A DNA stretch of 64,000 nt from Sphingobacterium sp. (GCA_031277685.1 JAITLV010000280.1:186001-250000); one strand, 5' to 3'; counted from the stretch's first letter, positions 35,591 through 45,655 are shown. The notes: generated from the sequence alone by a model not told the origin. Numbers and translations are program-made.

Positions 35591-36160
35591 ATGGCTAGCA
35601 TCCATCACCTAAGTAAAGAACATACCTTTAAAGCGCTCTTTGACCAATACAAAGATGATGTATTTGGCTATGCCCTGCGTTTCTTTAGGTCGCGGGAACT
35701 GTCAGAGGAATTGGTGCAGGATGTTTTTATGAAACTTTGGCTCAACTGGGAATCAATCGATGTGAACAAGAATATTAAGTCCTATATATTCACTATCGCC
35801 AAACATACCATCTATAACAAATTGAAGTCTTTTGTTGTACAGCAAACTTATCTGAACGATGTTTTCTATCATTATTCCATCGAAAGCAATGCGGTAGAAG
35901 AACGGGTACATTATAAAGAACTAAAAGGTATTTACGATCAGGCGGTGGAGAAGCTTCCTACCCAGCGGCAGCGGATCTTTCGACTGAGTCGAGAGGAGAA
36001 TCTGAGCCATGAAGAAATCGCCGAGAAACTGCATATCTCGAAGAACACCGTTAAGGATCAAATGGTTAAATCGCTCAAGTTTATTCGCCATTATCTTGAA
36101 ATAAATGCAAATTTAACTACCTTGCTAGTAGTGTTTTATCACTATATTCAAAAAAAATAA
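35591..36160 (+). CDS. ECF RNA polymerase sigma factor of locus C
   Basis: A 189-residue ECF sigma factor. Region 2 is seen as DQYKDDVFGYALRFFRSRELSEELVQDVFMKLWLNW (about 17-52), and region 4 as a helix-turn-helix HEEIAEKLHISKNTVKDQM (about 142-160). It ends in a hydrophobic tail typical of FecR-linked Bacteroidota factors. It is followed 61 bases later by its FecR partner, without the intervening S41 protease gene seen in the other two loci. Confidence 0.93.
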   Translation: MASIHHLSKEHTFKALFDQYKDDVFGYALRFFRSRELSEELVQDVFMKLWLNWESIDVNKNIKSYIFTIAKHTIYNKLKSFVVQQTYLNDVFYHYSIESNAVEERVHYKELKGIYDQAVEKLPTQRQRIFRLSREENLSHEEIAEKLHISKNTVKDQMVKSLKFIRHYLEINANLTTLLVVFYHYIQKK

Positions 36161-36221
36161 AAAAAGAGGATCGTCCCTATACTGGACCTCGTTGTATTAG
36201 CTTTATATACCAGAGCTAAAT

Positions 36222-37211
36222 ATGATGACTAACCAAGAGGTAACCGAACTTTACCTAAAATTTGTCCATGGGCAGTGTACCCAGGCTGAGATAGACCTAC
36301 TGCTATCCATTATCAAAGCGGATAAACATCAAGATGCATTACCTGACTATGATTTGATAGCACCATTTATCTCTGACAGGGATGTATTAGAAGCGGATGC
36401 TTCGGATCGGATCTTTGCGACTATTGTCACCACTGATCATGAGTCAACAGCACATGCAGTCGCTGACACCCGGTTTAGAGTTGGAAAATGGTGGGCAATC
36501 GCGGCGTCCCTGCTGTTACTATCGGGGGCATACTATCTCCTTACCGTGCAACAGAACGTCAAAAGCATCAAGACACTTTACCGCGCAGTGGATGAAAAGA
36601 AAATCTATCGGCTTTCAGACGGTACTCAGGTCACTTTGGACAGGGGATCGGAACTTGAAGTGTCCAACCGTTTTGACACAGATTCAACCCGTGAAGTCTG
36701 GATCAAAGGGGATGGCTATTTCAATGTGGCGCATGATGCGAAAAAGCCTTTTATCGTGCATACACTCGCCGGGATGAACGTCAAAGTATTGGGTACCGAG
36801 TTTAATGTGAGCGCCTGGATGGATAAAGCTTATGTGGTGCTCAATAAAGGTAGCGTCGAAGTCGTCGCTGCTGATCAGCAGTTACGACTCGTGCCGGGGG
36901 AAAGGGCTCTTTTCAGCGCTGCAGATCATCGTATTGAAAAGAAGTCCGTGGATACGGTTTTCTATAACGCCTGGAAAAATAACCTACTGGCCTTTGATAA
37001 TGACGGACTGAAAGATGTTATCCGAAAGATAGAACGTAATTATTCTTGCTCAATAGTGATTGCTGATGCTAAATTGGCCTTAATCTCATTTACAGGATAT
37101 GTGCCAAAGAATGATCTGGAATTAGCCTTACAAACCTTAAGGAATGCGCTGAACTGTACTGTGGATCGCGTCGACGGTAGATATATTATAAAACCAAACC
37201 AATTAAACTAA
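36222..37211 (+). CDS. FecR-family anti-sigma factor of locus C
   Basis: A 329-residue FecR protein. N-terminal cytoplasmic segment, one membrane helix at about 90-107, periplasmic FecR domain (LSDGTQVTLDRGSELEVSNRF; GDGYFNVAHDAKKPFIVHT) and DUF4974-type end (DNDGLKDVIRKIERNYSC). It starts with MMTNQEV, so the start could be either of two adjacent ATGs. It is placed directly before the STN-containing SusC gene (5-base gap), the canonical order of sugar-responsive sigma/FecR/SusC regulation. Confidence 0.92.
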   Translation: MMTNQEVTELYLKFVHGQCTQAEIDLLLSIIKADKHQDALPDYDLIAPFISDRDVLEADASDRIFATIVTTDHESTAHAVADTRFRVGKWWAIAASLLLLSGAYYLLTVQQNVKSIKTLYRAVDEKKIYRLSDGTQVTLDRGSELEVSNRFDTDSTREVWIKGDGYFNVAHDAKKPFIVHTLAGMNVKVLGTEFNVSAWMDKAYVVLNKGSVEVVAADQQLRLVPGERALFSAADHRIEKKSVDTVFYNAWKNNLLAFDNDGLKDVIRKIERNYSCSIVIADAKLALISFTGYVPKNDLELALQTLRNALNCTVDRVDGRYIIKPNQLN

Positions 37212-37216
37212 TTATT

Positions 37217-40200
37217 ATGAATAGAATTCTGAAAGGAATTGCTGGGCCGACATTTGTCCTTACGGCGCTGGCAATGTCCCCTGCTGCCTTGGCTTGGGGG
37301 AGTACATGGCGCGAGGGGCTCGCGATGCAGCGTGTCGAATCGTCCAAATCCATTATTCAACTGCTGAATAAAATTGAACGAAAATTCAATGTAAAATTTA
37401 GCTACAGCCCAGATTTGCTAAAAGAGATTTCCGCAAATGGACTTGAAACACCCAAGGTAAAAGAGGAGCTGATTCCGTTTTTACAACAAGCGATTCCAGA
37501 AGCTACAATTACCAAATTGAACAATGAACTATATGCTATCGCACCCCGCGAACGCCATACCACAAACCTAAATTTGACGGGACCGGTTGCAAATAGTATC
37601 ACAGGGCAACAACGGGGGGTCAAGGGGACGGTCAGAAACGATAAAGGGGAAGCGATCAGTGGTGCCAGCGTCGCTGTATTGGGGAAAGCTGTCAGTACGA
37701 AAACTGCCGAGGACGGTAGTTTCACCTTGGAGAAAGCTGCTGCTGGCGATCGATTGGTATTTACCTCAGTGGGTTATGAACGGCAGGAACTGATTCTGGA
37801 AAATCTTGCTGAACTCAAAATCACCTTGTCATCTTCCAATGTGGGGCTGGATGAGGTCGTCGTCGTCGGGTATGGCAATCAGAAAAAACGGAATATCACG
37901 GGATCCATCTCAAGTGTATCTGGAAAAGATCTGAATACCTTCCCAACTTCCAATATTACCAATGCGCTCGCCGGCCGTGTGAATGGTGTCTTCGCCAGTC
38001 AACGCAGCGGTGGTCCGGGTTCGGGTTCGGATATTGTCATCCGTGGCAAAAGTACCACCAATGGTACTGCACCACTCTATGTCATCGATGGTATCCCGCG
38101 TACGCTGAATGATTTCCAAGCACTGAGCACCGAAGAGATAGAAACGATTTCCATCCTTAAAGATGCCACATCGGCTGCGGTATATGGTGCCCGCGCTGCA
38201 AACGGTGTCGTATTGGTTACCACTAAACGTGGTAGTACGCAGGCTCCCGTAATTACGTACTCTTCTTTTGTTGGGAAGGATACCTATACCCGTGTACCTG
38301 AAAGAATGAATGCGTATGAGCATTCGATCTATAGAAATAGGGTCGCCAAATTCAACAATCTCCCATTGACGGATCCAAGTTATTATACGGATGATGAAAT
38401 CCAATATTTTAAAGACAATCAGACCAATTACGACTGGTTTAAAGGGGCTTGGCATGATCCCGTTTATACCAAGCATGACCTGAGTGTAAATGGTGGTAGC
38501 GAAAATATCCGTTATTTCTCTTCCATTGGCTATTATTATCAGGATGGGGCTTTCAATAACCTAGACTATAACCGCTATAATCTACGGTCGAATGTCGATG
38601 CGAAGATCTCCGAAAGACTGAGTGTATCACTCAATCTGGATGCCTCCCTGCAGGGACGGTCAAGACCTTATTGGCCTTATGATGGCGACAATGGGGATGA
38701 CCGCATGATGGATCTATATCGTGGTCTATTGAACAAACCTCCGATGATGCCCTGGAAAATAGGGGATAATTATGTGCGTGCCTATCAGCAATGGAATCCC
38801 ATTGCACTGATTGACAACGCGGGGTTTAGCAAATGGAACCGCAATACATTCAATGGACTTTTGCGCATGGACTATAAAATACCAGGTATTGAGGGTTTGA
38901 AAGCCAATGCGACGATGAACTACAGGAAATATTATGATTATAATAAAACTGTAAGAAAGAAATATAATGTGGCTGAATTTGAAACGATGGGTGGGCACAA
39001 CCACATTACAACAGATAAGGTCATCCGCACTTTGCAATTGGGGGACTGGGAAAATAGTGCTTTTGCATCATTTAATCAGAATAACTCCTATACCCTGAAT
39101 CTCTCTTTGGATTATAACCGCGTATTCGGTAAACATGCAGTAACGGGGCTTTTCTTGTATGAACAGAGTGAGGGCAATACGGCATATCTTTACGGGTTTC
39201 GCAATAAAATGCTGTCGACTTCGATCGAACAGCTCTTCATTGGAGATGCCGCTGCAGAAAATAAAGATGCTACGGGAAGCGAAACAGAAACTGGGCGGCT
39301 GGGTTATGTAGGGCGTTTTACCTATGGCTATGACAATCGCTACCTTCTGGAGGCCAATTTCAGGTACGATGCTTCATTAAAGTTTGCACCCGAGGGACGT
39401 TGGGGTTTTTTTCCTTCTGTAGCAGTGGGTTGGGTACTTTCGGAGGAACCTTTTATTAAGGACAGATGGAATTTTGTGGACAACCTCAAACTTCGTGTTT
39501 CCCATGGATTACTGGGTAATGACGGTGGAGACACTGTGGCTGAATACGGTTATATCAATCGTTATTTGATCACGCAGGGCGCGGTATTTGGTGGTGCAAC
39601 AGCTGGTATCAGGCCTGGTGCATTGCCAAACTATGATATCACTTGGGAAAAGACACGTATTACCAATGCCGGAGTTGATTTTAGTTTTTTGAAGGGTGGA
39701 CTTAGTGGTTCATTGGAGTATTTTAGAAAACACACCTATGATATCCTAGGCCAGCGGCTGGCGTCGACACCAAATACTTTCGGAGCCGAATTACCTAGGG
39801 AAAATTATGGTATTGTCAACAACTACGGGATCGAGCTCTCGCTGCGCCATGATCGGCAGATCAATAAAGATCTGAGTTATTTTGTCAGTGGCAACTTCAG
39901 CTTTGCCCGCAATAAAGTGGAAAAATGGGATGTCCTGGCCGGGGCATTTGACTATCAGAATCCAGTTGGAAGACCTATAGACTATATTTACGGGTATCAG
40001 GCACAAGGAGTCGCTCGTACAGAGGCTGATCTTGTCGGGCTACCTCAATATAATGGATTTGCCTATAGCCTGGGTGATGTAAGACTGAAAGATCAAAATG
40101 GCGACGGTAATATAACCAGTGCGGATAATGTGGTCCTAAGTAAAAAAAGTATCAACCCCGAAATAATCTATGGATTTACCTTGGGCGGAAAATGGAAAGG

Positions 40201-40636
40201 CCTTGATTTAAATGCATTTTTCCAAGGCGTGGCCAACCGCGAAATTATGTTTCCCAATCGAGCTGATCTATGGGAGGAACAGGCCGTGCTGCGTATTTTC
40301 ACGGATACTTGGTCGCCAGAGACACCGAATGCTAAATATCCGCGGGTAGGTGGTATCGAGGCCAGTAGTCTTGGCGCTAGTAGGGACGCTTCGTCGTTTT
40401 GGCTGATGAATGGTAACTATATGCGTTTAAAAAATCTGGAGATTGGCTATACCCTCAGTGAATCATTGAGCAAGCGACTAGGGATAGGTGGATTACGGGT
40501 GTATGTGTCGGGGACCAATCTATTGACGTTTGATAGTATCAAGGTCGCCGATCCGGAGGCAATAGCGGGAGACTACGGTGTATATCAGTACCCAATCATG
40601 AAGAGTATTACCGGCGGCCTGTCCTTAAAATTTTAA
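37217..40636 (+). CDS. SusC/RagA-family TonB-linked transporter with STN signalling domain (locus C)
   Basis: A 1139-residue outer-membrane transporter. Signal sequence (about 1-27), STN domain (about 40-110: SIIQLLNKIERKFNVKFSYS), carboxypeptidase-regulatory-like domain (about 133-205), TonB-box region DEVVVVGYG at 212-220, plug (IVIRGKSTTNGTAPLYVIDGIPR; ISILKDATSAAVYGARAANGVVLVTTK) and barrel ending GGLSLKF. The STN domain should signal to the FecR protein encoded five bases upstream. It forms a transport pair with the SusD encoded 28 bases downstream. The probable glycoside hydrolase at the end of the locus suggests a carbohydrate ligand. Confidence 0.94.
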   Translation: MNRILKGIAGPTFVLTALAMSPAALAWGSTWREGLAMQRVESSKSIIQLLNKIERKFNVKFSYSPDLLKEISANGLETPKVKEELIPFLQQAIPEATITKLNNELYAIAPRERHTTNLNLTGPVANSITGQQRGVKGTVRNDKGEAISGASVAVLGKAVSTKTAEDGSFTLEKAAAGDRLVFTSVGYERQELILENLAELKITLSSSNVGLDEVVVVGYGNQKKRNITGSISSVSGKDLNTFPTSNITNALAGRVNGVFASQRSGGPGSGSDIVIRGKSTTNGTAPLYVIDGIPRTLNDFQALSTEEIETISILKDATSAAVYGARAANGVVLVTTKRGSTQAPVITYSSFVGKDTYTRVPERMNAYEHSIYRNRVAKFNNLPLTDPSYYTDDEIQYFKDNQTNYDWFKGAWHDPVYTKHDLSVNGGSENIRYFSSIGYYYQDGAFNNLDYNRYNLRSNVDAKISERLSVSLNLDASLQGRSRPYWPYDGDNGDDRMMDLYRGLLNKPPMMPWKIGDNYVRAYQQWNPIALIDNAGFSKWNRNTFNGLLRMDYKIPGIEGLKANATMNYRKYYDYNKTVRKKYNVAEFETMGGHNHITTDKVIRTLQLGDWENSAFASFNQNNSYTLNLSLDYNRVFGKHAVTGLFLYEQSEGNTAYLYGFRNKMLSTSIEQLFIGDAAAENKDATGSETETGRLGYVGRFTYGYDNRYLLEANFRYDASLKFAPEGRWGFFPSVAVGWVLSEEPFIKDRWNFVDNLKLRVSHGLLGNDGGDTVAEYGYINRYLITQGAVFGGATAGIRPGALPNYDITWEKTRITNAGVDFSFLKGGLSGSLEYFRKHTYDILGQRLASTPNTFGAELPRENYGIVNNYGIELSLRHDRQINKDLSYFVSGNFSFARNKVEKWDVLAGAFDYQNPVGRPIDYIYGYQAQGVARTEADLVGLPQYNGFAYSLGDVRLKDQNGDGNITSADNVVLSKKSINPEIIYGFTLGGKWKGLDLNAFFQGVANREIMFPNRADLWEEQAVLRIFTDTWSPETPNAKYPRVGGIEASSLGASRDASSFWLMNGNYMRLKNLEIGYTLSESLSKRLGIGGLRVYVSGTNLLTFDSIKVADPEAIAGDYGVYQYPIMKSITGGLSLKF

Positions 40637-40664
40637 TCCTTTGCGCAATTAATCTTTTTGAACA

Positions 40665-42356
40665 ATGAAAAAAATAAACCTAATATATAGCTTAATAATC
40701 GGTGGAGTACTTGTTTTAAGTTCCTGTAGCAAGGTGCTGGATAAAAATGACTTATCGGCGATCAGTGAACCTGTGGTCTGGTCGGATCCGAAGTTGGCAA
40801 CTGCCTTTGTCAACACGATATACACGACTCTGCCAGGTTGGGATGTCGGTCTCGCGGACGCAACAGACGAAGCGTCCAGAAAAACAAGTTGGGTCGACGG
40901 AACGACGACTATTGACAATGGCGGACCTGTGTACTGGCCATATGTAGATATCCGGAATATGAATGTTTTTCTAAAGGAAATCGATGGCCCTCAGAGTACG
41001 ATTGCCCCAGAGACGCGCAAACTGTTGAAAGGGCAGGTGCGTTTTATCCGGGCTTATACGTATTTTGAAATGGTAAAACGTTATGGTGGTGTGCCGCTGA
41101 TCGTGAGCCCACAGGAACGCACAGCGGATTTACTCGTAGATAGAAATAGTACAAAGGACTGTTTTGATTTTGTCGTCAATGAACTGAATCAGGCCGCCGA
41201 TGAGCTTCCCGCAAAATATACATCTGCAGATGATCTGGGAAGGATTACCAAGGCTGCTGCCTTGGCCATGAAAGGCCGTGTGCTGCTTTTCCGTGCGAGC
41301 CCGCAGTTTAACCCCAGTAATACGGCATCTCTTTGGGAGACAGCTTACAAAGCCAATCAGGAGGCATTGACTTTTCTCAATGCCAATGGTTATGGGCTTG
41401 TCGATAGCTACAGTAATGCTAGCTTATTTCTGGCGGAGATGAATAAAGAGGTTGTTTTTGCGGTTCGTTACTTACAACCTGGACGTAGCCAAAACCGGGA
41501 TGCCGCGGTGCGCCCCATTGATTTTGCAGCAAATGCCACTGGTGGTTGTCATCCGATTCAGAAACTCGTCGATGCCTTTCCGCTTAAAAGCGGTAAAAAA
41601 GTACAATGGAATAGCCCACAATTTAATGGTAATGCGACCTTGAGCTGGCAAAATCGGGATGACCGCTTTTATACAACGATAGTCTATAACGGTGCTAATT
41701 ATCTGGGCACCACCATGGCCTTGTATGACAATGCACAAAATGGTTATGCCTATGGGAAGCAAAATGGTTCGCTTACAGGATATTATTCGCGTAAAGCGAT
41801 TGATGAATCCCTGGATATTACCAATTCGCAGATTTCGGGCACAGATTTTATCGAAATGCGTTATGCCGAAGTATTGATGAATATGGCCGAAGCAGCTTTG
41901 GAGACAGGGCGTCTAACGGAAGCATTTGAGGTGCTGAAAACTATCCGCAAACGGGCGGGGATTACCGAAACAACCCTCGGTGATCCCGAATTGGCAGGTA
42001 AGCTGTATGGACTCAGTCCGTCAATGGGGCAGGCGGAGCTACGCCAGGCTTTGCGAGACGAGCGTTATATCGAATTTGCCTTTGAACAAAAGCGCCTTTG
42101 GGATCTCCGGAGATGGAAAGTCATGGATCAGGTCATGGTGGGCCAACAAAAACGCTTTGCGTTGGTATTGCACCAGCAGGTTGGAGCACCTGGAGGATAT
42201 ACGTATACATTGACCGAGCGGGATTTTTCGCCAATGATCTATAACCAAAATATGTATTTTCTGCCTTTATCCACGGCAGCAATACAAGGCAATGCAAAAT
42301 TACAACAGACAAAGGGCTGGGGAAATGGTATCTTTGATCCATTGGCTGGTATGTAA
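40665..42356 (+). CDS. SusD/RagB-family surface lipoprotein of locus C
   Basis: A 563-residue lipoprotein (signal LIIGGVLVLSSC, C21) of the SusD family. The N-terminal SusD-like part includes KGQVRFIRAYTYFEMVKRYGGVPLI, and the C-terminal RagB part includes MRYAEVLMNMAEAALETGRL and LRDERYIEFAFEQKRLWDLRRWK. It binds the ligand on the cell surface and closes the SusC barrel. It is followed by a strong terminator before the hydrolase gene. Confidence 0.93.
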   Translation: MKKINLIYSLIIGGVLVLSSCSKVLDKNDLSAISEPVVWSDPKLATAFVNTIYTTLPGWDVGLADATDEASRKTSWVDGTTTIDNGGPVYWPYVDIRNMNVFLKEIDGPQSTIAPETRKLLKGQVRFIRAYTYFEMVKRYGGVPLIVSPQERTADLLVDRNSTKDCFDFVVNELNQAADELPAKYTSADDLGRITKAAALAMKGRVLLFRASPQFNPSNTASLWETAYKANQEALTFLNANGYGLVDSYSNASLFLAEMNKEVVFAVRYLQPGRSQNRDAAVRPIDFAANATGGCHPIQKLVDAFPLKSGKKVQWNSPQFNGNATLSWQNRDDRFYTTIVYNGANYLGTTMALYDNAQNGYAYGKQNGSLTGYYSRKAIDESLDITNSQISGTDFIEMRYAEVLMNMAEAALETGRLTEAFEVLKTIRKRAGITETTLGDPELAGKLYGLSPSMGQAELRQALRDERYIEFAFEQKRLWDLRRWKVMDQVMVGQQKRFALVLHQQVGAPGGYTYTLTERDFSPMIYNQNMYFLPLSTAAIQGNAKLQQTKGWGNGIFDPLAGM

Positions 42357-42370
42357 CTTCGCCTAATAGT

Positions 42371-42403
42371 GTGTCCTGCACCCTTTGGAGCAGGACACTT
42401 TTT
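42371..42403 (+). terminator. Terminator between SusD and the hydrolase gene of locus C
   Basis: A 9-bp perfect stem gtgtcctgc (42371-42379) / gcaggacac (42390-42398) is followed by five T. It lies 15 bases after the SusD stop and 36 bases before the hydrolase start, so the hydrolase is expressed by read-through or from its own promoter. Confidence 0.8.
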
Positions 42404-42438
42404 AAAATTATGATTACTTTCCAAAATTGATATAGAAC

Positions 42439-44622
42439 ATGAAATTTAAGTTATTGTTATGTGCACATGCCTGCGTATTAGCGCTAATGGCTCCCAATAG
42501 TGGATCTGCGCAGACTGCGGTAACTACTCCGCAGGACTGGCTGATTAATGGGGGCAGTCAGAATCAAGCCCACATCAGGGTACAGGATCAGGACATTGTT
42601 CTGGATAATGGTCTAGTGCGCCGTTCTTTTCGCATCAACCCAAATACATTCTGTTATGATTTTACGAATTTGATCACGGGTCAGCAGCTTATCCGGGCTG
42701 TGCTGCCCGAAGCGGAGCTGCAGCTCAACGGCAAATGGTACAATATTGGTGGGGCTTATGGTCAGAAAGAGCGTGCTTACCTACGGCCTGAATGGATGAA
42801 AGATTTTACGGCGAGCGCCGAAGATTTTCGCTATGTCAAGCACGAAATTCTTGAACTGGACCCTTTGCTGCCCTGGAATGGTGACAAATGGTGGGCAACA
42901 CATAAAGGATCTGGTAAAGGAAAGGTACTGACTTTCACTTATGCTGCTCCTGGTGCAGCTGTGCTATCGGGTATTGAGGTAAAAGTACATTATGCCATTT
43001 ATGATGGCATTCCGCTGATCAGCAAATGGCTGACGATCCAAAATAATGGGCAGCAGACGGTGCAGATTGATCAGGTGATCCATGAGAAGCTGGCGTTGGT
43101 GGAGGAGGAAAGTGCTGTCGTTGGCTCTGTTACGGATATGAAAAAACAGCATGGCCTTTACGTCGAAAGTAATTTTGCGTTCAATAATGCCATGCGTTAT
43201 CATTTGAGTGATCAGTCTTTACACTGGAAGGCGGATTCTACCTATACCTCACAAGTAAATTATGACTTAAAAACGCCTGCGATTATGGAGGTGTACCCAA
43301 CAGTGGGCGTGGGGGTAAAGCTTGCTGGAAAGGGTAACTTTAATTCGATCCGCTCTTGGGAACTGTTGATGGATAGTTATGATCGGGAGCGCCGAGGCTT
43401 GGCTGTCCGGAAGATGTATCGAACCATCGCGCCGTGGACAACCGCCAATCCGATCTTTATGCATCTGGTCAGTAAAACCGACGAACAGGTGTACACTGCG
43501 ATCGACCAGTGTGCCGCTACGGGTTATGAAGCTTTAATTCTCAGTTTTGGAAGCCATGTGAATATGGAGGATACAACAGCCGGAAACCTTGCGGCGTTGA
43601 AAAAGTTGGCAGATTATGCACACAGCAAAAATATTAAAATAGGTGCCTACTCTTTATTTAGTTCGCGCAAGATCAGCGAGACTGATGATGTGATCAATCC
43701 CAAGACTGGTAAAACTGGGGGGGCTTTTTTCGGCAACGCACCATGTTTTGGTTCGGAATGGGGAATTGGCTATGCTAAACGGATCAAAACATTTTTCGAA
43801 AGAACGGGATTTGATATCTGGGAAAATGATGGCCCTTTTCCCGGCGACCAATGTGCTTCGACAGCGCATCCGGGCCATCATGGACTGGAGGACAGCCAGT
43901 GGGTACAATTTAACATGCAAAAAGAACTTTATCATTGGCTAAATGCCCGTGGGATCTATATTAACTCACCAGACTGGTATTTTCTGGATGGTTCGAACAA
44001 GACTGGCCTTGGTTACCGTGAAGTAAACTTTTCGCTGCCTCGGGAAAACCAGCGCATCCTCAATAGACAGAATATTTTTGATGCGCTCTGGGAAGAGAAC
44101 CCTTCCATGGCCTGGGGATTTGTACCATTAACTGCTTACCAAGGTGGTGGAAAAGAAGCGGTACTGGAACCACTACATGAACATCTGGAGGATTACAGGC
44201 AACTGATGATGCAGTATTATGGTGCCGGAGTGCAGGCTTGTTACCGTGGCCCTCGTCTTTATGATACCGAGCAGACCAAGCAGACGGTTATTGATGTCAT
44301 TCAATGGTACAAAAAGTATCGGACGATCCTCAACTCTGATCTTATTCATTTGCGTCGTGCGGATGGTCGTGATTGGGATGGTTTTTTACATGTGAATGCT
44401 ACTGAGGCAAAAATCAAGGGATTGGGCATGCTGTTCAACCCATTGAAAACGGCAATCACGCGTACCGTGGAGATTCCGCTATATTACACGGGCTTAAATG
44501 GATCTGTGAGACTAACTTTTGATGACAAGACCATAAAAAAACAGTCTTTAAATCATCTTGCGAAAACGGCAATAACGATAACTATTCCAGCCGAAAGCTA
44601 CCGCTGGTTTACTGTAGAATAA
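42439..44622 (+). CDS. Probable exported glycoside hydrolase, GH-D/alpha-galactosidase-like
   Basis: A 727-residue exported enzyme candidate. A signal peptide (about 1-25, ending SGSAQ) is followed by a beta-rich N-terminal region (about 45-330) like the beta-sandwich that precedes the catalytic barrel in GH36/GH31-type enzymes (DNGLVRRSFRINPNTFCYDFTN). A TIM-barrel-like part follows, with EALILSFGSHVNMED, KIGAYSLFSSR, then WENDGPFPGDQCASTAHPGHHG (about 461-482) and GIYINSPDWYFLDGSNK. D464, in WENDG, is a plausible nucleophile by analogy with the DxG-type motif of clan GH-D. The exact family is not certain, and it may be a family without a characterised member. It is the only enzyme of locus C and probably releases sugars from the SusC/D ligand. 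Confidence 0.65.
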   Translation: MKFKLLLCAHACVLALMAPNSGSAQTAVTTPQDWLINGGSQNQAHIRVQDQDIVLDNGLVRRSFRINPNTFCYDFTNLITGQQLIRAVLPEAELQLNGKWYNIGGAYGQKERAYLRPEWMKDFTASAEDFRYVKHEILELDPLLPWNGDKWWATHKGSGKGKVLTFTYAAPGAAVLSGIEVKVHYAIYDGIPLISKWLTIQNNGQQTVQIDQVIHEKLALVEEESAVVGSVTDMKKQHGLYVESNFAFNNAMRYHLSDQSLHWKADSTYTSQVNYDLKTPAIMEVYPTVGVGVKLAGKGNFNSIRSWELLMDSYDRERRGLAVRKMYRTIAPWTTANPIFMHLVSKTDEQVYTAIDQCAATGYEALILSFGSHVNMEDTTAGNLAALKKLADYAHSKNIKIGAYSLFSSRKISETDDVINPKTGKTGGAFFGNAPCFGSEWGIGYAKRIKTFFERTGFDIWENDGPFPGDQCASTAHPGHHGLEDSQWVQFNMQKELYHWLNARGIYINSPDWYFLDGSNKTGLGYREVNFSLPRENQRILNRQNIFDALWEENPSMAWGFVPLTAYQGGGKEAVLEPLHEHLEDYRQLMMQYYGAGVQACYRGPRLYDTEQTKQTVIDVIQWYKKYRTILNSDLIHLRRADGRDWDGFLHVNATEAKIKGLGMLFNPLKTAITRTVEIPLYYTGLNGSVRLTFDDKTIKKQSLNHLAKTAITITIPAESYRWFTVE

Positions 44623-44673
44623 ACAGTGAGCAAAGAACAGATGTAAGTTTACAACTGGACGCTCCTCGACTTG

Positions 44674-44710
44674 CACCCTAAAAGTTGGACAAAACTTTTA
44701 GGGTGTTTTT
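44674..44710 (+). terminator. Terminator ending locus C
   Basis: A perfect 13-bp stem (44674-44686 with 44693-44705, six-base loop) is followed by five T (44706-44710). It separates locus C from the convergent MarR-like gene. Confidence 0.87.
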
Positions 44711-44719
44711 ATTCCGGGC

Positions 44720-45340
44720 TTATTCGTGCGGTATAGATCGTTCGGTTAAATGATCTGGGCAATCAAGCTGTAGCGCAGTGGTTCCCATGTATTGCTGTAG
44801 CAGGTTGCAGTAATGTAGGGTATTTTTAACTTCATAATATTTGCAAGTCTGGCACATCCGCTGTTGACTGATGACATCGATGCGGTAGAGATGGAGTAGA
44901 AGCTGCGAAAGAGAACAAAACAGGTTTTCCTTATTTGCTGTGTCTATTTCCCCAATGCTAGATACTATTGCCGCATCAAAAACTACGCCCGCCGATGCCA
45001 GTTCCTTGCCTTCGATACTAAGCTGGATGGTGAATTTTCTGGTGCTAGCAAGAGCATATTCTTTTTTAATAAACCGTTTGCTTTCCAGTAGTTTAATGGT
45101 GTCACTGATACTGGCTTTAGAGATATTGAACTCATCGGCAAGCAGGCTTATACTGACCTGTTGGCCTGGATGCCGGAGTAGAAAGATCAGGATCTGCAGC
45201 TGTATCGGATTGATGGACTGCTCCGTGGCCTGCTTCCAGGCCAGTGTGCGCAGCACTTGTGATAACTTTTCCAAAGCATCGGCGATCTTACGGTCGAGTA
45301 CAACGTAAGCCTGGGGTGCTGGTGGGCTTGACTTAATCAC
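44720..45340 (-). CDS. MarR-like winged-helix regulator with C-terminal cysteine cluster
   Basis: A 206-residue predicted regulator that starts with GTG, overlapping the DUF2024 stop by 8 bases. The N-terminal two thirds form a MarR-type winged helix (IQLQILIFLLRHPGQQVSISLLADEFNISKASISDTIKLLESKRFI, about 46-91). The C-terminal extension carries C163-x2-C166, C178 and C194 (ending DCPDH), a spacing fit for zinc or an Fe-S cluster. It is the last gene of a small operon with DUF2024 and a thioredoxin-like protein, and the palindrome in the operon promoter is a likely binding site. Metal or redox sensing is inference. Confidence 0.8.
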   Translation of the reverse strand: MIKSSPPAPQAYVVLDRKIADALEKLSQVLRTLAWKQATEQSINPIQLQILIFLLRHPGQQVSISLLADEFNISKASISDTIKLLESKRFIKKEYALASTRKFTIQLSIEGKELASAGVVFDAAIVSSIGEIDTANKENLFCSLSQLLLHLYRIDVISQQRMCQTCKYYEVKNTLHYCNLLQQYMGTTALQLDCPDHLTERSIPHE

Positions 45341-45596
45341 AGCCTTCTATTTCGATGATAAAATAACCTTTTGTATGGAGGCTATCGAGCATCTCGGCAG
45401 TAGCGGTCTCCTGATGACATAGGCGGCATTCCTTGGCCGTCAACGACAGATCCGCCTGGTTTTTTGTGGCGAGGTATTCCCGCCCCATTTTATGGATAAC
45501 AGCTTCTTCACGAATGTATTCCGGGGCGATAATATCAAAATGCATGATTTCGCCATCCTGCTTTTTTACATAGGTATCCCAAACAATTACTTTCAT
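45333..45596 (-). CDS. DUF2024 family small protein
   Basis: An 87-residue cytoplasmic protein that resembles the DUF2024 family (start KVIVWDTYVKKQDGEIMHFDIIAP is characteristic). The function of the family is unknown. It has a CRLCH motif (C57, C60, H61) and a near-terminal C86, so it could bind metal or take part in thiol chemistry. It lies between the thioredoxin-like gene (59 bases upstream) and the MarR-like gene (8-base overlap). Confidence 0.82.
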   Translation of the reverse strand: MKVIVWDTYVKKQDGEIMHFDIIAPEYIREEAVIHKMGREYLATKNQADLSLTAKECRLCHQETATAEMLDSLHTKGYFIIEIEGCD

Positions 45597-45655
45597 TGTG
45601 TTTTTTTAGATTGGAAAAAAAGCTGCAAGTCAGTGGCCACTTGCAGCTTGTGAAT

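Noticed and set aside
37910..38476. A 188-residue open frame on the minus strand in the SusC gene of locus C
   Set aside because: It is fully covered by the SusC gene and has no recognisable domain.
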